Source of the DNA: CAWAND01 sp963807065 | Lineage (GTDB): Bacteria; Chloroflexota; Anaerolineae; Anaerolineales; E44-bin32 | DNA length: 64,000 nucleotides | Reading direction: 5' to 3' | Assembly: GCA_963807065.1 (NCBI GenBank) | Contig: CAWDZQ010000003.1 | Coordinates: 1 to 64,000, forward strand | In this document: piece after piece, positions 28,377 through 38,012 of the stretch | How positions within the stretch are numbered: the stretch's first letter is position 1 | Layout: the number at the start of each line of letters is the position of its first letter | The notes under the pieces: generated by a model | The model's database searches: none | What the model was told of the DNA's origin: nothing | Seen by the model: the letters and a program-made list of their open reading frames with translations, nothing else | Translations under genes and position numbers: made by a program

Positions 28377-29741
28377 ATGGCGGCGGATATCCCTAAAGTC
28401 CCTGACGATCACTGGCTCTTGGGCAGCCTCAATGCCTTTCGGGAACACCCCCTTGACCTGGTGGTCCGGTCGCTCGGATTCGGCGACCTGGTCCGATGGA
28501 GGTTTGCGTGGACATGGTTCTATCAGGCCAATCACCCAGACCGAGTCCACGATGTGCTCGTCAAACACGCCTCCAGTTTCTACAAGACACCGCGCATTAA
28601 ACAAGTCCTGGGAAATGTTCTTGGTGACGGGTTGCTGGTCAGCGACGGGGAGACCTGGCGGCAGCGCCGGCGCCTCGTTCAGCCGGCCTTTCACACGTCC
28701 CGAATCGAGTTGTACGGGGAAACCATGACGGGCTACGCCGAAGCCATGCGCGACCGATGGCTGCCGGGCGCCGAGTATGACATCCGGGATGAGATGATGA
28801 AGCTCACTCTGGGAATCGTCGGAAAGACCCTGTTCGATGCTGACATGGAAGGAGACCTCTCCGAGCGGGTGGGGCGGGCGGTGACCATAAGCCAGGAGCA
28901 CGGCAATCAGCAGTTCAGCCGTCTTCTGACCACGCCCACTTGGTTGCCGACGGCCGAAAACCGCCGGTCCCAGTCCGCCACAGCTGATCTGGATGCCATC
29001 CTGTCGGGGATTATCCAGGCGCGACGATCCTCAGGCGAGGACCGTGGAGATCTGCTATCTATGCTGCTCTTGTCGCGTGACGCCGACGACGGCGCAGGGC
29101 TCACCGACCAGCAGGTCCGCGATGAAGCCATGACCCTGTTTCTGGCCGGCCACGAGACGACTGCCGTGGCCCTGACTTGGACTTGGGTGCTGCTCCATCA
29201 GCATCCGGCGGCTCGAGAGCAGCTTGAGACCGAAGTTGACCATGTGTTGAGTGGGCGAACGCCCAGGGTTAAGGATCTACCCAATCTGCCCTATACTCGC
29301 CAGGTGATCCAGGAGGCCATGCGGCTCTACCCGCCGGCGTGGATCACCGGCCGGCGGGCCATCGAACCGGTCGATATCGGACCCTATCACCTCGACTCGG
29401 ACTCGATCGTGCTGATTTCCCCCTATGCCGTTCACCGCCAGCCGGAATACTTCCCCGAGCCGGAGCTGTTCGATCCCGATCGCTTCTCCGACGCCAACCA
29501 GGCGTCCCTGCCCCGCTACGCTTACATTCCTTTTGGTGGCGGTCCCCGGATCTGCATCGGCAATCACTTCGCCATGCAGGAGGCTCAGCTGATCTTGGCG
29601 AGCATGGTCCAAAGGGTGAGACTTGACCTGTTGCCGGGAAGCGATTTGACGCCGGAGCCGTTGATCACGCTGCGGCCCAAGTATCCGGTGATGATGCGCG
29701 TGGCTCTACGCCAGACCAAGGAAGCCGCCCAAGCGGCATGA
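28377..29741 (+). CDS. Cytochrome P450
   Basis: 454 residues from ATG 28377 (GTG 28356 is a possible earlier start). The heme-binding loop FGGGPRICIGNHFA places the thiolate Cys at about 393. The I-helix has AGHETTAV (257-264) with the oxygen-activating Thr. ExxR is EAMR (313-316), followed by the PERF-like FDPDRFSD. No N-terminal membrane anchor is evident, so it is probably cytosolic and uses separate ferredoxin or flavodoxin partners; none is in the window. The tail segment VNILGDG-like loop and LVRFRVD pattern fit bacterial CYP110/CYP102-like monooxygenases acting on fatty or terpenoid substrates. The role is unassigned. Confidence 0.9.
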   Translation: MAADIPKVPDDHWLLGSLNAFREHPLDLVVRSLGFGDLVRWRFAWTWFYQANHPDRVHDVLVKHASSFYKTPRIKQVLGNVLGDGLLVSDGETWRQRRRLVQPAFHTSRIELYGETMTGYAEAMRDRWLPGAEYDIRDEMMKLTLGIVGKTLFDADMEGDLSERVGRAVTISQEHGNQQFSRLLTTPTWLPTAENRRSQSATADLDAILSGIIQARRSSGEDRGDLLSMLLLSRDADDGAGLTDQQVRDEAMTLFLAGHETTAVALTWTWVLLHQHPAAREQLETEVDHVLSGRTPRVKDLPNLPYTRQVIQEAMRLYPPAWITGRRAIEPVDIGPYHLDSDSIVLISPYAVHRQPEYFPEPELFDPDRFSDANQASLPRYAYIPFGGGPRICIGNHFAMQEAQLILASMVQRVRLDLLPGSDLTPEPLITLRPKYPVMMRVALRQTKEAAQAA

Positions 29742-29825
29742 AGGGCTCACCGTCCAGCAAGTGAAGACAAGCCCGCGCCAGCCGGCGGTCATGAGTTGTT
29801 TCAGATCATCGGTAAAAGGCTCTGG

Positions 29826-32594
29826 TTAGTCGGATTCGACGCCGTGCAGCTGCCTGTGCGGCTGCGGCAGGTTGGCTGTGAGCATAGCCTCCACGGCCTG
29901 GGGAGGCTCCGGCGCGCCCAGCAAGAATCCCTGTCCTAATGAACATCCCAATCCCATCAGGCGGATCAATTGATCTTCGGTCTCGATGCCTTCGGCGATC
30001 ACATCCAGCTCCAGGGCATGGGCAAGCGCGATGACCGTTTGCACGATCTTGGCGTCTCGTCCCCCGTTTTCGAGGCGGCTGATGAATGAGCGCTCAACCT
30101 TCAGGCTGTCCACCGGAAAATTGTGGAGTACGCTGAGTGAGCTGTAGCCGGTGCCGAAATCGTCGATGTGGACTTTAACTCCAAGGCTGCGCAGTTGGCC
30201 GAGTCGATGGGCAGCCAAAACGCCATCTTCGATCATGATGTTTTCCGTGATTTCCATGTGCAGATTCTCAGGTTTGACCTGAGTGGCCTGCAGCACTTCC
30301 CGTACGCGGGGAACGAGGTTGTCCTCCGCCAGCTGGCGCCCAGAGAAGTTGACGCTCATGCTTAGATGGCTGAACGCCGGAAACCGCTGCTGCCAGTCCC
30401 GCAGCTGACGAAGTGCCGTTTCCATCACCCAGTCGCCTATGGGGACGATCAAACCTGTGTCCTCGGCAATGCCCAGAAAATCATCTGGATGGAGCAGGCC
30501 GCGTGTGGGATGCTCCCACCGCAGCAAGGCCTCAAAGCCAAGGATTTGCCGAGTGGCCAGGGAAAGTACAGGCTGGTAGTGCACGCGCATCGACCGCATG
30601 TCCAGTGCGCGGCGCAAATCGACTTCCAGCTCAAACTGACTGACGGCTCGCTTGTGCATTCTCTTGTCAAAGAGGGCAAAACGTCCGCCTCCCAGAGACT
30701 TTGCCTGGTACAGGGCAAGGTCGGCGTCGCGCAACATTTCCTCGGGACGCACGTGTGTGCGGCCGCCGACGGCGATGCCGATGCTGGCTGAGGTATAGAC
30801 CTCGTGCAGCTCCAAGTGGAAGGGTTCGGAGAGCGCCTCGTGGATCCTCTCGGCTGCGCGCTTGGCACCAGCAACGTTCTCAATGCCTTCCAGGATGACC
30901 ACAAATTCGTCCCCTCCTCAGACGCGCCACGGTGTCCACTTCTCGCAGCGTGTTGGACAGCCGACCTGCAACTTCTTTGAGGAGCAGATCCCCAATGAGA
31001 TGCCCCAGGCTGTCATTGACGAGTTTGAATCGATCCAGGTCAAGGAACATCACGGCAAATGCCATGGATGGATCACGCCGCGTCCTTCGGAGTTCGTGAT
31101 CCAATCGGTCCATGAGCAGCGCCCGATTCGGGAGCCCGGTCAGGCTGTCATGCAGGGAGGCGTAGCGGAGCTGGCCCTCGGCCGCCTTGTGGTCGGTGAT
31201 TTCCGTCAGCGAGCCGGCAATGCGGGTTGGCTGCCCGGATGCACCACGGACGGCCAGGCCGCGGCACAAGATCCACCGCTGTCCTCCCGTCGGCTGTGGT
31301 ACGCGGAACTCACTTTCGAGGTGTGGAGACCCGCCCTCAAGGTGAGAATCGAATGCCGCTTTCAGCAAAGGCAGGTCATCCGGATGGATCGGCGCGAACG
31401 CGGCGTCGAAGTCCGCGTAGGCTTGTTCCGCTTCTAGGCCCAACATTGTGCGGGCCCGCGCGGAAAAGTACCATTTTGATGCTGCGAGATCCCAGTCCCA
31501 CAGGCCATCGTTGGCGCCCTGAGCGGCCAGGGCGTAGCGAGTCTCACTTTCGCGTAGGGCCGCCTCGGCTGCTACGCGAGAGGAGACATCTCTCAGAGCG
31601 TAGACATGCCCCATCAGGCTGCCGCTAAAATCCCGAAGTGGGGAAACCCGCACATCGAAATGTCGGCCGGAGCTCATGGTGAAATAGCCATCAGCCGTAG
31701 CCTTGTGTGTCGGATCGGCGACGTACTCGGCCAGTTCTGGCCAGGCTTTGTTACAGGTTCACCAAGCAGATCTTCGCTCCGCCGCCCGGTCAATGCGCAG
31801 GCAACGCTGTTGATGTCTGCCACACGCTGCGATTCATCCACCACCAGCAGGGCGTCCTCCAAACTCTCAAGAATGACACCGCGGGCAATGGGGAGCAGGT
31901 CTCCCATTCGCCAGCGAACCACGTTCCAGGCGAAAATAGCGCTGGTTATGGCAAAAGCGATCGGGGTGATATCAAAATTGGGAAGCGGGCCCAAGTGGAG
32001 GAGATCGTGAAGGCTGGCGGCCCAGGGAATAATCGCAGCCACCAGGTTGGCAGCAACTTGATGGCGGTAGAAGGCGTGCGCCCGCGACATCAATTGAATG
32101 ATGAGATAGGTCGCCATACCGACTTCTAGATTGGAGATGGCCACGAAGACCCAAAAGCCCACCCCGTAGACGGTCGAAAGGCGGTGGAGGCCGCCGATCT
32201 GCTCAAGCTGCGTAGATACCCATATCAAATGGTGCCAGTTGTTTGTGAAACCCATCACAACAGTAATGACCGGGACAGACGCAATCAGGATCAGATTGCG
32301 GCGGGTCAGCCAATGGTCGGCACGGGCGTACTGGAGTACGTAAACCAGCCAGGCGGGCGGAATGACAGCCAGGCCGACCGATTGCAGATTGGCGAAGAAC
32401 TCCGCTTGAGCGACCGTTTGGGTGTGAAGCTCGCCATAATAGCTGAGCATCCAGATAGCGCTGGCGAAAATGGCAATGGCGGCTGCAACCGATCCCTTGA
32501 CGTGCCGCAGGTTCCACATCAGGACGCCAATCGGGATGGTGAATAGTGCGCCAACAATAAGGGCAAGTGAGAAGGTGCTTGAGATCAAGTCCAA
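29826..32594 (-). CDS. Membrane GGDEF-EAL protein with PAS domains, two frameshifts
   Basis: Read from 32594 downward, about 920 residues once corrected. An N-terminal seven-helix membrane region of the HisK-N type (residues about 1-225) is followed by two PAS-like segments (SLEDALLVVDESQ; RYALAAQGANDGLWDWDLA), GGDEF and EAL. Frame breaks lie near 31720 and 30905. The second falls inside the active site, where the correct frame reads GGDEF intact, so diguanylate cyclase activity is likely. The EAL domain keeps EALLRWEHP, HIDDFGTGYSSL and the downstream Glu in AEGIET, so phosphodiesterase activity is also plausible. It would set local cyclic-di-GMP in response to a membrane or PAS signal. Confidence 0.88.
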
Positions 32595-32667
32595 AATGGA
32601 AACCTTACGATTATTGGGGGGTCAAACCCCTCGATTCTCGGTTCTCCTAAGTCTAGTCTGGTGAGCG

Positions 32668-32685
32668 CCTGTAAAACATTACAGG
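32668..32685. promoter_or_regulatory. 18-bp palindrome between the GGDEF-EAL and Yip1 genes
   Basis: CCTGTAA-AACA-TTACAGG, perfect 7-bp arms. It lies upstream of the GGDEF-EAL gene and downstream of nothing on the other side, so it is a candidate operator. The cognate regulator is unknown. Confidence 0.45.
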
Positions 32686-32711
32686 TGGCTTTCACCTGGA
32701 GGTGAGGCGGC

Positions 32712-33392
32712 TCAGCCTGGGGGCTGGGGTATCAGTGTCGGAAGGGCGGGATAGACCAACCCGAAAAAGACGATCACGAAGATCAACACGATGAAGATCA
32801 ACGGGATGATCATCGAGAGCACAGCGCTACCCCAACCGAAACGATTGACGCTCTTGAGCGCCAACACGTTGAGGCCCAGGGCGTAGAAACCCAATAGGGC
32901 GCCCACACAGGCGCCCAGAAAGGGGATTATGGCCAGAAGGGCCGCTCCCAGCGAGATTGGCGCCGTGTAGGCCGCCATCACGTAGTACAGGCGAGCGAAA
33001 CTGCCCTCGCCGCCCAGTGCGCCGGCCACCAACTGCTCGATCCCAGCGTAGATCATCAGGCCCACGGAGGCCAGTGCCGCCGAAAGGGGGATCACGCAAA
33101 CCAGGGTCACCAGGGCCACGAGCCCGAGGCTGAGGCTGGTATCCGACGATTGCTTCAGCCCGGATAGCATGGATGAGATCAGGGCCAGTTGGAGCAGGCT
33201 GGCAATACCGGATGCGACCAAACCACTGACGAAGACCCAGGCGAAAGCCTTGCCGGCACTGGCGCTGGGGTCATCCGCCAATGCGGTGTAGCTGCGCAGG
33301 TTGGGTTGGGTCAGGCCTATCAACCATGCCTGAGTCCAGGAGTGGGAGGTGGCGGCTGGCGCCGCCTCGGGTGGAGAGGAGTCGGCGGTCAT
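32712..33392 (-). CDS. Yip1-family membrane protein
   Basis: 226 residues with a soluble N-terminal 30 residues (Pro/Ala-rich), then five hydrophobic helices: about 45-75, 90-115, 120-140, 150-175 and 195-220. The phrase AGLIYAGIEQLVAGALGGEG followed by FARLYYVMAAYTAPISLG is the Yip1-domain pattern (a helix kink with an aromatic-rich face). Bacterial Yip1 proteins have no defined function but often sit beside ABC transporters, as here: the stop of the exporter gene at 33436 is 44 bases away on the same strand. It may serve as an accessory membrane subunit. Confidence 0.75.
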   Translation of the reverse strand: MTADSSPPEAAPAATSHSWTQAWLIGLTQPNLRSYTALADDPSASAGKAFAWVFVSGLVASGIASLLQLALISSMLSGLKQSSDTSLSLGLVALVTLVCVIPLSAALASVGLMIYAGIEQLVAGALGGEGSFARLYYVMAAYTAPISLGAALLAIIPFLGACVGALLGFYALGLNVLALKSVNRFGWGSAVLSMIIPLIFIVLIFVIVFFGLVYPALPTLIPQPPG

Positions 33393-33435
33393 CTCGGCCT
33401 CCCTTGGAGCCGCATCCCGGGATCGGCCCCGCCTG

Positions 33436-35253
33436 TCAGGAGGCTGGGGCGCTGGCGAACGGATCGTGCTGCTGCCGATACTCGCGCCGAAACTGCTGGG
33501 TGTAAAGCCGATAGTAGTGGCCGCGCTGGTGGAGGAGCTCAGTGTGGGATCCCATCTCGGCGATCCGGCCGTTTTGAATCAGCAGAATGCGGTCGGAGCG
33601 CTTGATGGTGGAAAGCCGGTGGGCGATGATCAAGCTCGTCCGATCGGCCATCATCTGTTCCATGCCGCGCTGGATCAGGTGTTCCGTAAGCGTGTCGACC
33701 GAGCTGGTGGCCTCGTCCATGATGAAGATCTCTGGATTGGCCAGCACGGCGCGGGACAGGCTGATCAGCTGCTTCTGGCCCACCGAAAGCAGATTTCCCC
33801 CCTCCCCAACATCCTCTTCGTAGCCGTGTTCCAGGGCCCGAATGAACTCATCGGCACCCGCCAGAGCCGCAGCCATGGTCACATCTTCGTCGCTGGCGTC
33901 AAGCCGCCCGTAGCGGATATTCTCGCGGATTGAACCCGAGAAGAGGTGAGGCGTTTGCAGCACCATGCCGATTCGCGATTGGATGCCGTGCAAAGAAAGC
34001 TGCGTGTAGTCGGTCCCTGCCAGGCGAATCGTCCCCCCGGTGGGCTCGTAGAAGCGGCACAATAAGTTGACGATGGTAGATTTGCCGCCGCCAGTGGGAC
34101 CGACCAGGGCCACGCTCTCACCCTGCCGGATCGTCAGATTGAAATCCTCGAGCACCGGTTCGCCGTCGTTGTAGGCGAAATCGACGTGCTCGAATTCGAT
34201 GGCGCCGCGCAAGCTGCCCGGATCGAAAGCGTCCGGCCGATCCACGATCTCGAGTTTGGCGTCGATCAGGGAGAAGACGCGCTCGGCCGAGGCGATGGCG
34301 TGCTGCATCTCGGCGTAGACGCGCGCCAGGTCCTGGATGGGCCACATCATGAACGTGATGTAGCCCAAGAAGGCCTGAATCCCGCCGATGGTCATGGCCC
34401 CGACTTCGGCCTGAAGCCCGCCGTAGAACACCACGCTGCCAATCGCCACGGCGCTGATCATCTGGACGGCGGGCAGGAAAAGTGCCGACAACCAGGCCGC
34501 CCGGTAGGAGGCGCGGTACATCTGGTTCGTCAGATCGCCGAATTCGCCCAGATTGGCTTCTTCGCGGCCGAGCGCCTTGACCACGCGTACGCCCTGAATG
34601 TTCTCGTTGAAGGCCCCGGTGATGCGCGAATTCAGCTTACGGGCTGTGCGAAACTCCACCAGGATGCGCGCCTTGAACTGGGCGGCGACGATCAGAAGGA
34701 TGGGGATCACGGCGAACACGATCAGGGCCAGCCGCCAGTTGATGATCAACATGAAGCTGGCGGAAGTGATGATATTCAGGGTTCCCCAGGTCGAGTCGAG
34801 CAAACCCCACGTCACCAAGTTGGCAATGCGCTCCGAGTCGGACGTGACGCGCGACATCATCCATCCGACGGGTGTGCGGTCGTAATAGGACAACGACAAA
34901 TTCTGCAGGTGGCCGAACATCTCCTGGCGAAGGTCATATTGGACGCGTTCGCCCAAGACGCCGGCCAGGAAGATGAATGAGAACACCCCTACGGATTGGA
35001 TCAGGCTTAGGCCGCCGTAGGTGAGCACGATCCGTATCACGGCTGCCCGGTCGCCGGGGACGATCCCCAAGTCAATCAGCTGTTTGCTTAAGTAGGTGAA
35101 GTAGGAGTCGAGGAAAGAGACCACGGCGACGGCGATCAGAAATCCAATCACCCAGCGGATGTGCGGCCGGGTCTGGGCCAGAATCCGAAGCAGGGTCCGG
35201 CCATTGAACTGGCTCTCAAACTCCTCTTCTTCGAACTCAATCTCCACGGACAC
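33436..35253 (-). CDS. ABC exporter subunit with the catalytic ATP site (pair 1)
   Basis: 605 residues: six transmembrane helices (about 30-340) then an ATPase domain with Walker A GPTGGGKST, Walker B IFIMDEATSSVD and the signature LLSVGQKQL. The catalytic Glu is present, but the signature Gly is Val. This is complementary to the partner gene 35237-37054, which has LSGGQ but Asp in place of the catalytic Glu. Together they form a heterodimer with one consensus and one degenerate ATP site, as in TM287/288 or BmrCD. The two genes overlap by 17 bases, so they are an operon. The substrate is unknown, probably a drug, lipid or peptide. Confidence 0.9.
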   Translation of the reverse strand: MSVEIEFEEEEFESQFNGRTLLRILAQTRPHIRWVIGFLIAVAVVSFLDSYFTYLSKQLIDLGIVPGDRAAVIRIVLTYGGLSLIQSVGVFSFIFLAGVLGERVQYDLRQEMFGHLQNLSLSYYDRTPVGWMMSRVTSDSERIANLVTWGLLDSTWGTLNIITSASFMLIINWRLALIVFAVIPILLIVAAQFKARILVEFRTARKLNSRITGAFNENIQGVRVVKALGREEANLGEFGDLTNQMYRASYRAAWLSALFLPAVQMISAVAIGSVVFYGGLQAEVGAMTIGGIQAFLGYITFMMWPIQDLARVYAEMQHAIASAERVFSLIDAKLEIVDRPDAFDPGSLRGAIEFEHVDFAYNDGEPVLEDFNLTIRQGESVALVGPTGGGKSTIVNLLCRFYEPTGGTIRLAGTDYTQLSLHGIQSRIGMVLQTPHLFSGSIRENIRYGRLDASDEDVTMAAALAGADEFIRALEHGYEEDVGEGGNLLSVGQKQLISLSRAVLANPEIFIMDEATSSVDTLTEHLIQRGMEQMMADRTSLIIAHRLSTIKRSDRILLIQNGRIAEMGSHTELLHQRGHYYRLYTQQFRREYRQQHDPFASAPAS

Positions 35254-37054
35254 CGGCCATCTCCTTCTCGATCTCCACTTCGACCTGGGCCTGCATCTGG
35301 TACACGCGGTGGTAGATGCCGTCTTCGGCCATCAACGTCTCATGCCGCCCACGCTCGACGATACGGCCGCGATCCATGACCAGGATCAAGTCGGCATCCA
35401 TCACACTCTGTATGCGGTGGGCGATGATAAAGCTGGTACGACCCTGCATCAGGCGCGCCAGCGCGACCCGGATCTCGACTTCGGTTTCCGTGTCCACCGA
35501 CGATGTCGAATCGTCAAGGATCAAGATGCGCGGGTCCTTGAGCAGGGTGCGGGCGATGGCCACGCGCTGCTTCTGGCCACCGGAAAGGGTGACGCCCTTC
35601 TCACCAACCAGGGTGTCATAGCCCTCCGGGAAGGTGAGCACCACATCGTGGATGGCCGCCGCCCGCGCCGCTTCTTCGATGTCCTGTTGGCTGACCTGGC
35701 GCTTGACGCCATAGGTGATGTTCTCGCGAATGGTCCGTGAGAACAGGAACGGCTCCTGCTCCACCAGTCCTACCTGCTCGCGGAGAAAGGCTCGCGGATA
35801 AGTGCGCAGGTCCCGCCCGTCCAACGTGATCTGCCCGGAAGTGAAATCATAGAAGCGCGGGATCAGATTAACCAGGCTGGTCTTTCCCGAGCCGGTGGAG
35901 CCCAAAAGGGCCACGATCTGACCGGGTTGGCAGGCGAAAGTGATGTCTTTCAAGACCGGTTCTTCGGACTCGTAGGCGAAGTCGACGTGGTCGAAGCGGA
36001 CCTCGCCGCGCACCGGAGACTGCGTCGGCAGTTCCCCTGTGAGCAGGTCCTCGCGTCGCTCCCGCACCACCTCCATCACCCGGCCAAAGGACACCATCCC
36101 GGTGGACATGTGGACGATCAACCGGCCCATGTTTCGCATCGGGAAAATCAGCCAGACGAGCAACCCGGCGTAAGCCAGGTAGGTCCCGACCGAGATCGTG
36201 CCCTGGATCGCCATCATGGCACCGAGCGTGTACCCCGTCAGGAGTTGGGCCACGAGCAGGATATCGGTGGTGGGCCAGAAGATGGCATGCAATCGCAGGA
36301 GCCGGCGCCCGCGGCGGTATTTCTCCCAGTTATCGGATTCGAACTTGCGGCCCTCGAAATCCTGCCGGGCAAAGGCCTTGACCACGCGCACACCGCTCAG
36401 GTTCTCCTGCAGTGTGGTCGAGAGCGTCGCCTCCTGTTCCTGGTACGACTCGTACATGTCGGAGATGCGACGGAAGAAGAGCAGAGAGATGATCAAGATC
36501 AGCGGGATGACGACGATCGACAATCCGGCAAGCAGCGGGTTGAGGTACACCAGCGCAGCCAGATTCACCAGGAAGAGCAAGCTGATCCGGCCGAGCCCGA
36601 TCGCCTGGTCGGCGAAGAAACGGCGCACCGCATCCACGTCCGATGTTGAACGTGAAATCAGCTCTCCGGTCTGCGTGCGGTCGTGGTAGGTGAAGCTGAG
36701 CCGCTGGATGTGATCGTAAAGGTAGTTGCGAAGACGAAGGGCGATCCCTTCGGCGGTGGCGGCAGCCAGCCGGCCGCTGAAGAAGGTGAAAATGCCCTCG
36801 AAGACGGCCAAGGCCACAAAACCCAGAGCGACCAGCACCAGAATGGAACCGGCTAATCCCTTTCCGAGGACCTGGTCGATGAAATAGCGCAAGAGGAGGT
36901 AGGTGCCCGACTTCAGGATGGCGGCCACACCCAGACATACCGCAGCTAACAGGTAGGTCCGGCGGTAGCCAGTCATGAGGCGCCATAAGCCGACGAACCG
37001 ACGTTCGGCAACGGCCTGCTGGACATCGTACGTGGCGGGCGGAACCCGGGTCAT
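35237..37054 (-). CDS. ABC exporter subunit with the degenerate ATP site (pair 1)
   Basis: 605 residues; it is transcribed first. The membrane domain starts about residue 28 (MTGYRRTYLLAAVCLGVAAI). The ATPase domain has Walker A GSTGSGKTS, signature LSGGQKQRVA and Walker B ILILDDSTSSVD, with Asp instead of the usual catalytic Glu. Its intact LSGGQ would complete the consensus site with the partner's DE motif. The upstream 180 bases separate it from the divergent 6-phosphogluconolactonase gene at 37237. It probably exports an amphipathic compound through the inner membrane. Confidence 0.9.
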   Translation of the reverse strand: MTRVPPATYDVQQAVAERRFVGLWRLMTGYRRTYLLAAVCLGVAAILKSGTYLLLRYFIDQVLGKGLAGSILVLVALGFVALAVFEGIFTFFSGRLAAATAEGIALRLRNYLYDHIQRLSFTYHDRTQTGELISRSTSDVDAVRRFFADQAIGLGRISLLFLVNLAALVYLNPLLAGLSIVVIPLILIISLLFFRRISDMYESYQEQEATLSTTLQENLSGVRVVKAFARQDFEGRKFESDNWEKYRRGRRLLRLHAIFWPTTDILLVAQLLTGYTLGAMMAIQGTISVGTYLAYAGLLVWLIFPMRNMGRLIVHMSTGMVSFGRVMEVVRERREDLLTGELPTQSPVRGEVRFDHVDFAYESEEPVLKDITFACQPGQIVALLGSTGSGKTSLVNLIPRFYDFTSGQITLDGRDLRTYPRAFLREQVGLVEQEPFLFSRTIRENITYGVKRQVSQQDIEEAARAAAIHDVVLTFPEGYDTLVGEKGVTLSGGQKQRVAIARTLLKDPRILILDDSTSSVDTETEVEIRVALARLMQGRTSFIIAHRIQSVMDADLILVMDRGRIVERGRHETLMAEDGIYHRVYQMQAQVEVEIEKEMAGVRGD

Positions 37055-37236
37055 CGGGCCTCTCAGGCTGAGCGGCGAAACGTCGGCGCCGCGGCTCGCG
37101 TCAGCCTGAAGGCGCCAGGTGGGGCTAATCCATGGGATGTTGGGTGGTGCAACAAACCCCAGTGCAACGAGAAGCCAACGATTTTACCACCGGATGCCAA
37201 TTGGGTCACCTGCCCATACCGCCTTGGATATACTTC

Positions 37237-38001
37237 ATGCACGACGTTGTCTTGGCAGGTGAGGTGAACGTGGACATTCATCGGTACGGCGATCCGAAAG
37301 ACCTGGCCCAGGGGGCTGCGGATTTCGTGCTGGCTCGGGGCTCGGCCGCTCAAGCGGACGGGGGTGTATTCTCGGTTGCCCTATCGGGCGGCTCGACGCC
37401 CGAAGCGACCTATCGTGCAATGGCGGAACGTGCGGTGGGGACGGGCTTGGATTGGGGCCGGGTGCGCGTCTTCTGGGGCGATGAACGCTGTGTGCCGCCG
37501 GAGGATCCAGCCAGCAACTATCGGATGGCGCGTCTAGCCCTGCTGGACCAGGTACCGGTGCCGGAGGGCCAGGTGTTCCGGATGAGCTGTGAGGGCGACC
37601 CGGAACGGGGTGCCCGCGCCTACGAAGCGACCCTCCGCCAGCAGTTTGGTGTCGCCTCTCCGCCGAGTTTCGACCTGATCCTGCTCGGTCTAGGGACCGA
37701 CGGCCACACGGCCTCGCTCTTCCCGGACTCGGCGGCCCTCGACTCCCATGGACGCTGGGTCCTTCCCAACTATGTGGAGAAGATGGGGGCTTGGCGGATG
37801 ACTCTCAGCCTGGAAGTGCTCAATGCCGCCGCAGCGGTTGCCTTCCTGGTCCAAGGGGAGGAGAAGGCGCGTGTCCTGCACAGCCTGTTGGATAGGGGGG
37901 AGCAGAGCCAGAGTTTCCCGGCGGCGCGTGTTCGGCCCCGGGGGGGCGAGCTGCACTGGTTTATTGATGCTGCGGCAGGCAGGGATCTAGTTGGCGGTTA
38001 G
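37237..38001 (+). CDS. pgl: 6-phosphogluconolactonase
   Basis: 254 residues from ATG 37237; a GTG (37264 or 37270) further in is also possible, and the longer ORF from 37132 is unlikely. The family motifs are present: VALSGGSTPEATYRAMAER (sugar-phosphate loop, about residue 52), VRVFWGDERCVPPEDPASNY (about 82-101) and LGLGTDGHTASLFPD (about 165). It hydrolyses 6-phosphogluconolactone in the oxidative pentose-phosphate pathway in the cytoplasm. It stands alone here without glucose-6-phosphate dehydrogenase or 6-phosphogluconate dehydrogenase. The stop is 11 bases from the convergent helicase gene. Confidence 0.92.
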   Translation: MHDVVLAGEVNVDIHRYGDPKDLAQGAADFVLARGSAAQADGGVFSVALSGGSTPEATYRAMAERAVGTGLDWGRVRVFWGDERCVPPEDPASNYRMARLALLDQVPVPEGQVFRMSCEGDPERGARAYEATLRQQFGVASPPSFDLILLGLGTDGHTASLFPDSAALDSHGRWVLPNYVEKMGAWRMTLSLEVLNAAAAVAFLVQGEEKARVLHSLLDRGEQSQSFPAARVRPRGGELHWFIDAAAGRDLVGG

Positions 38002-38012
38002 GTAGGGCTGAG

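Noticed and set aside
32244..32259. A fourth TGTGA-N6-TCACA match
   Set aside because: It lies inside the coding sequence of the GGDEF-EAL protein (the GFTNNWHHLIW region), where codons explain it. It may be coincidental, so I do not count it as an operator.
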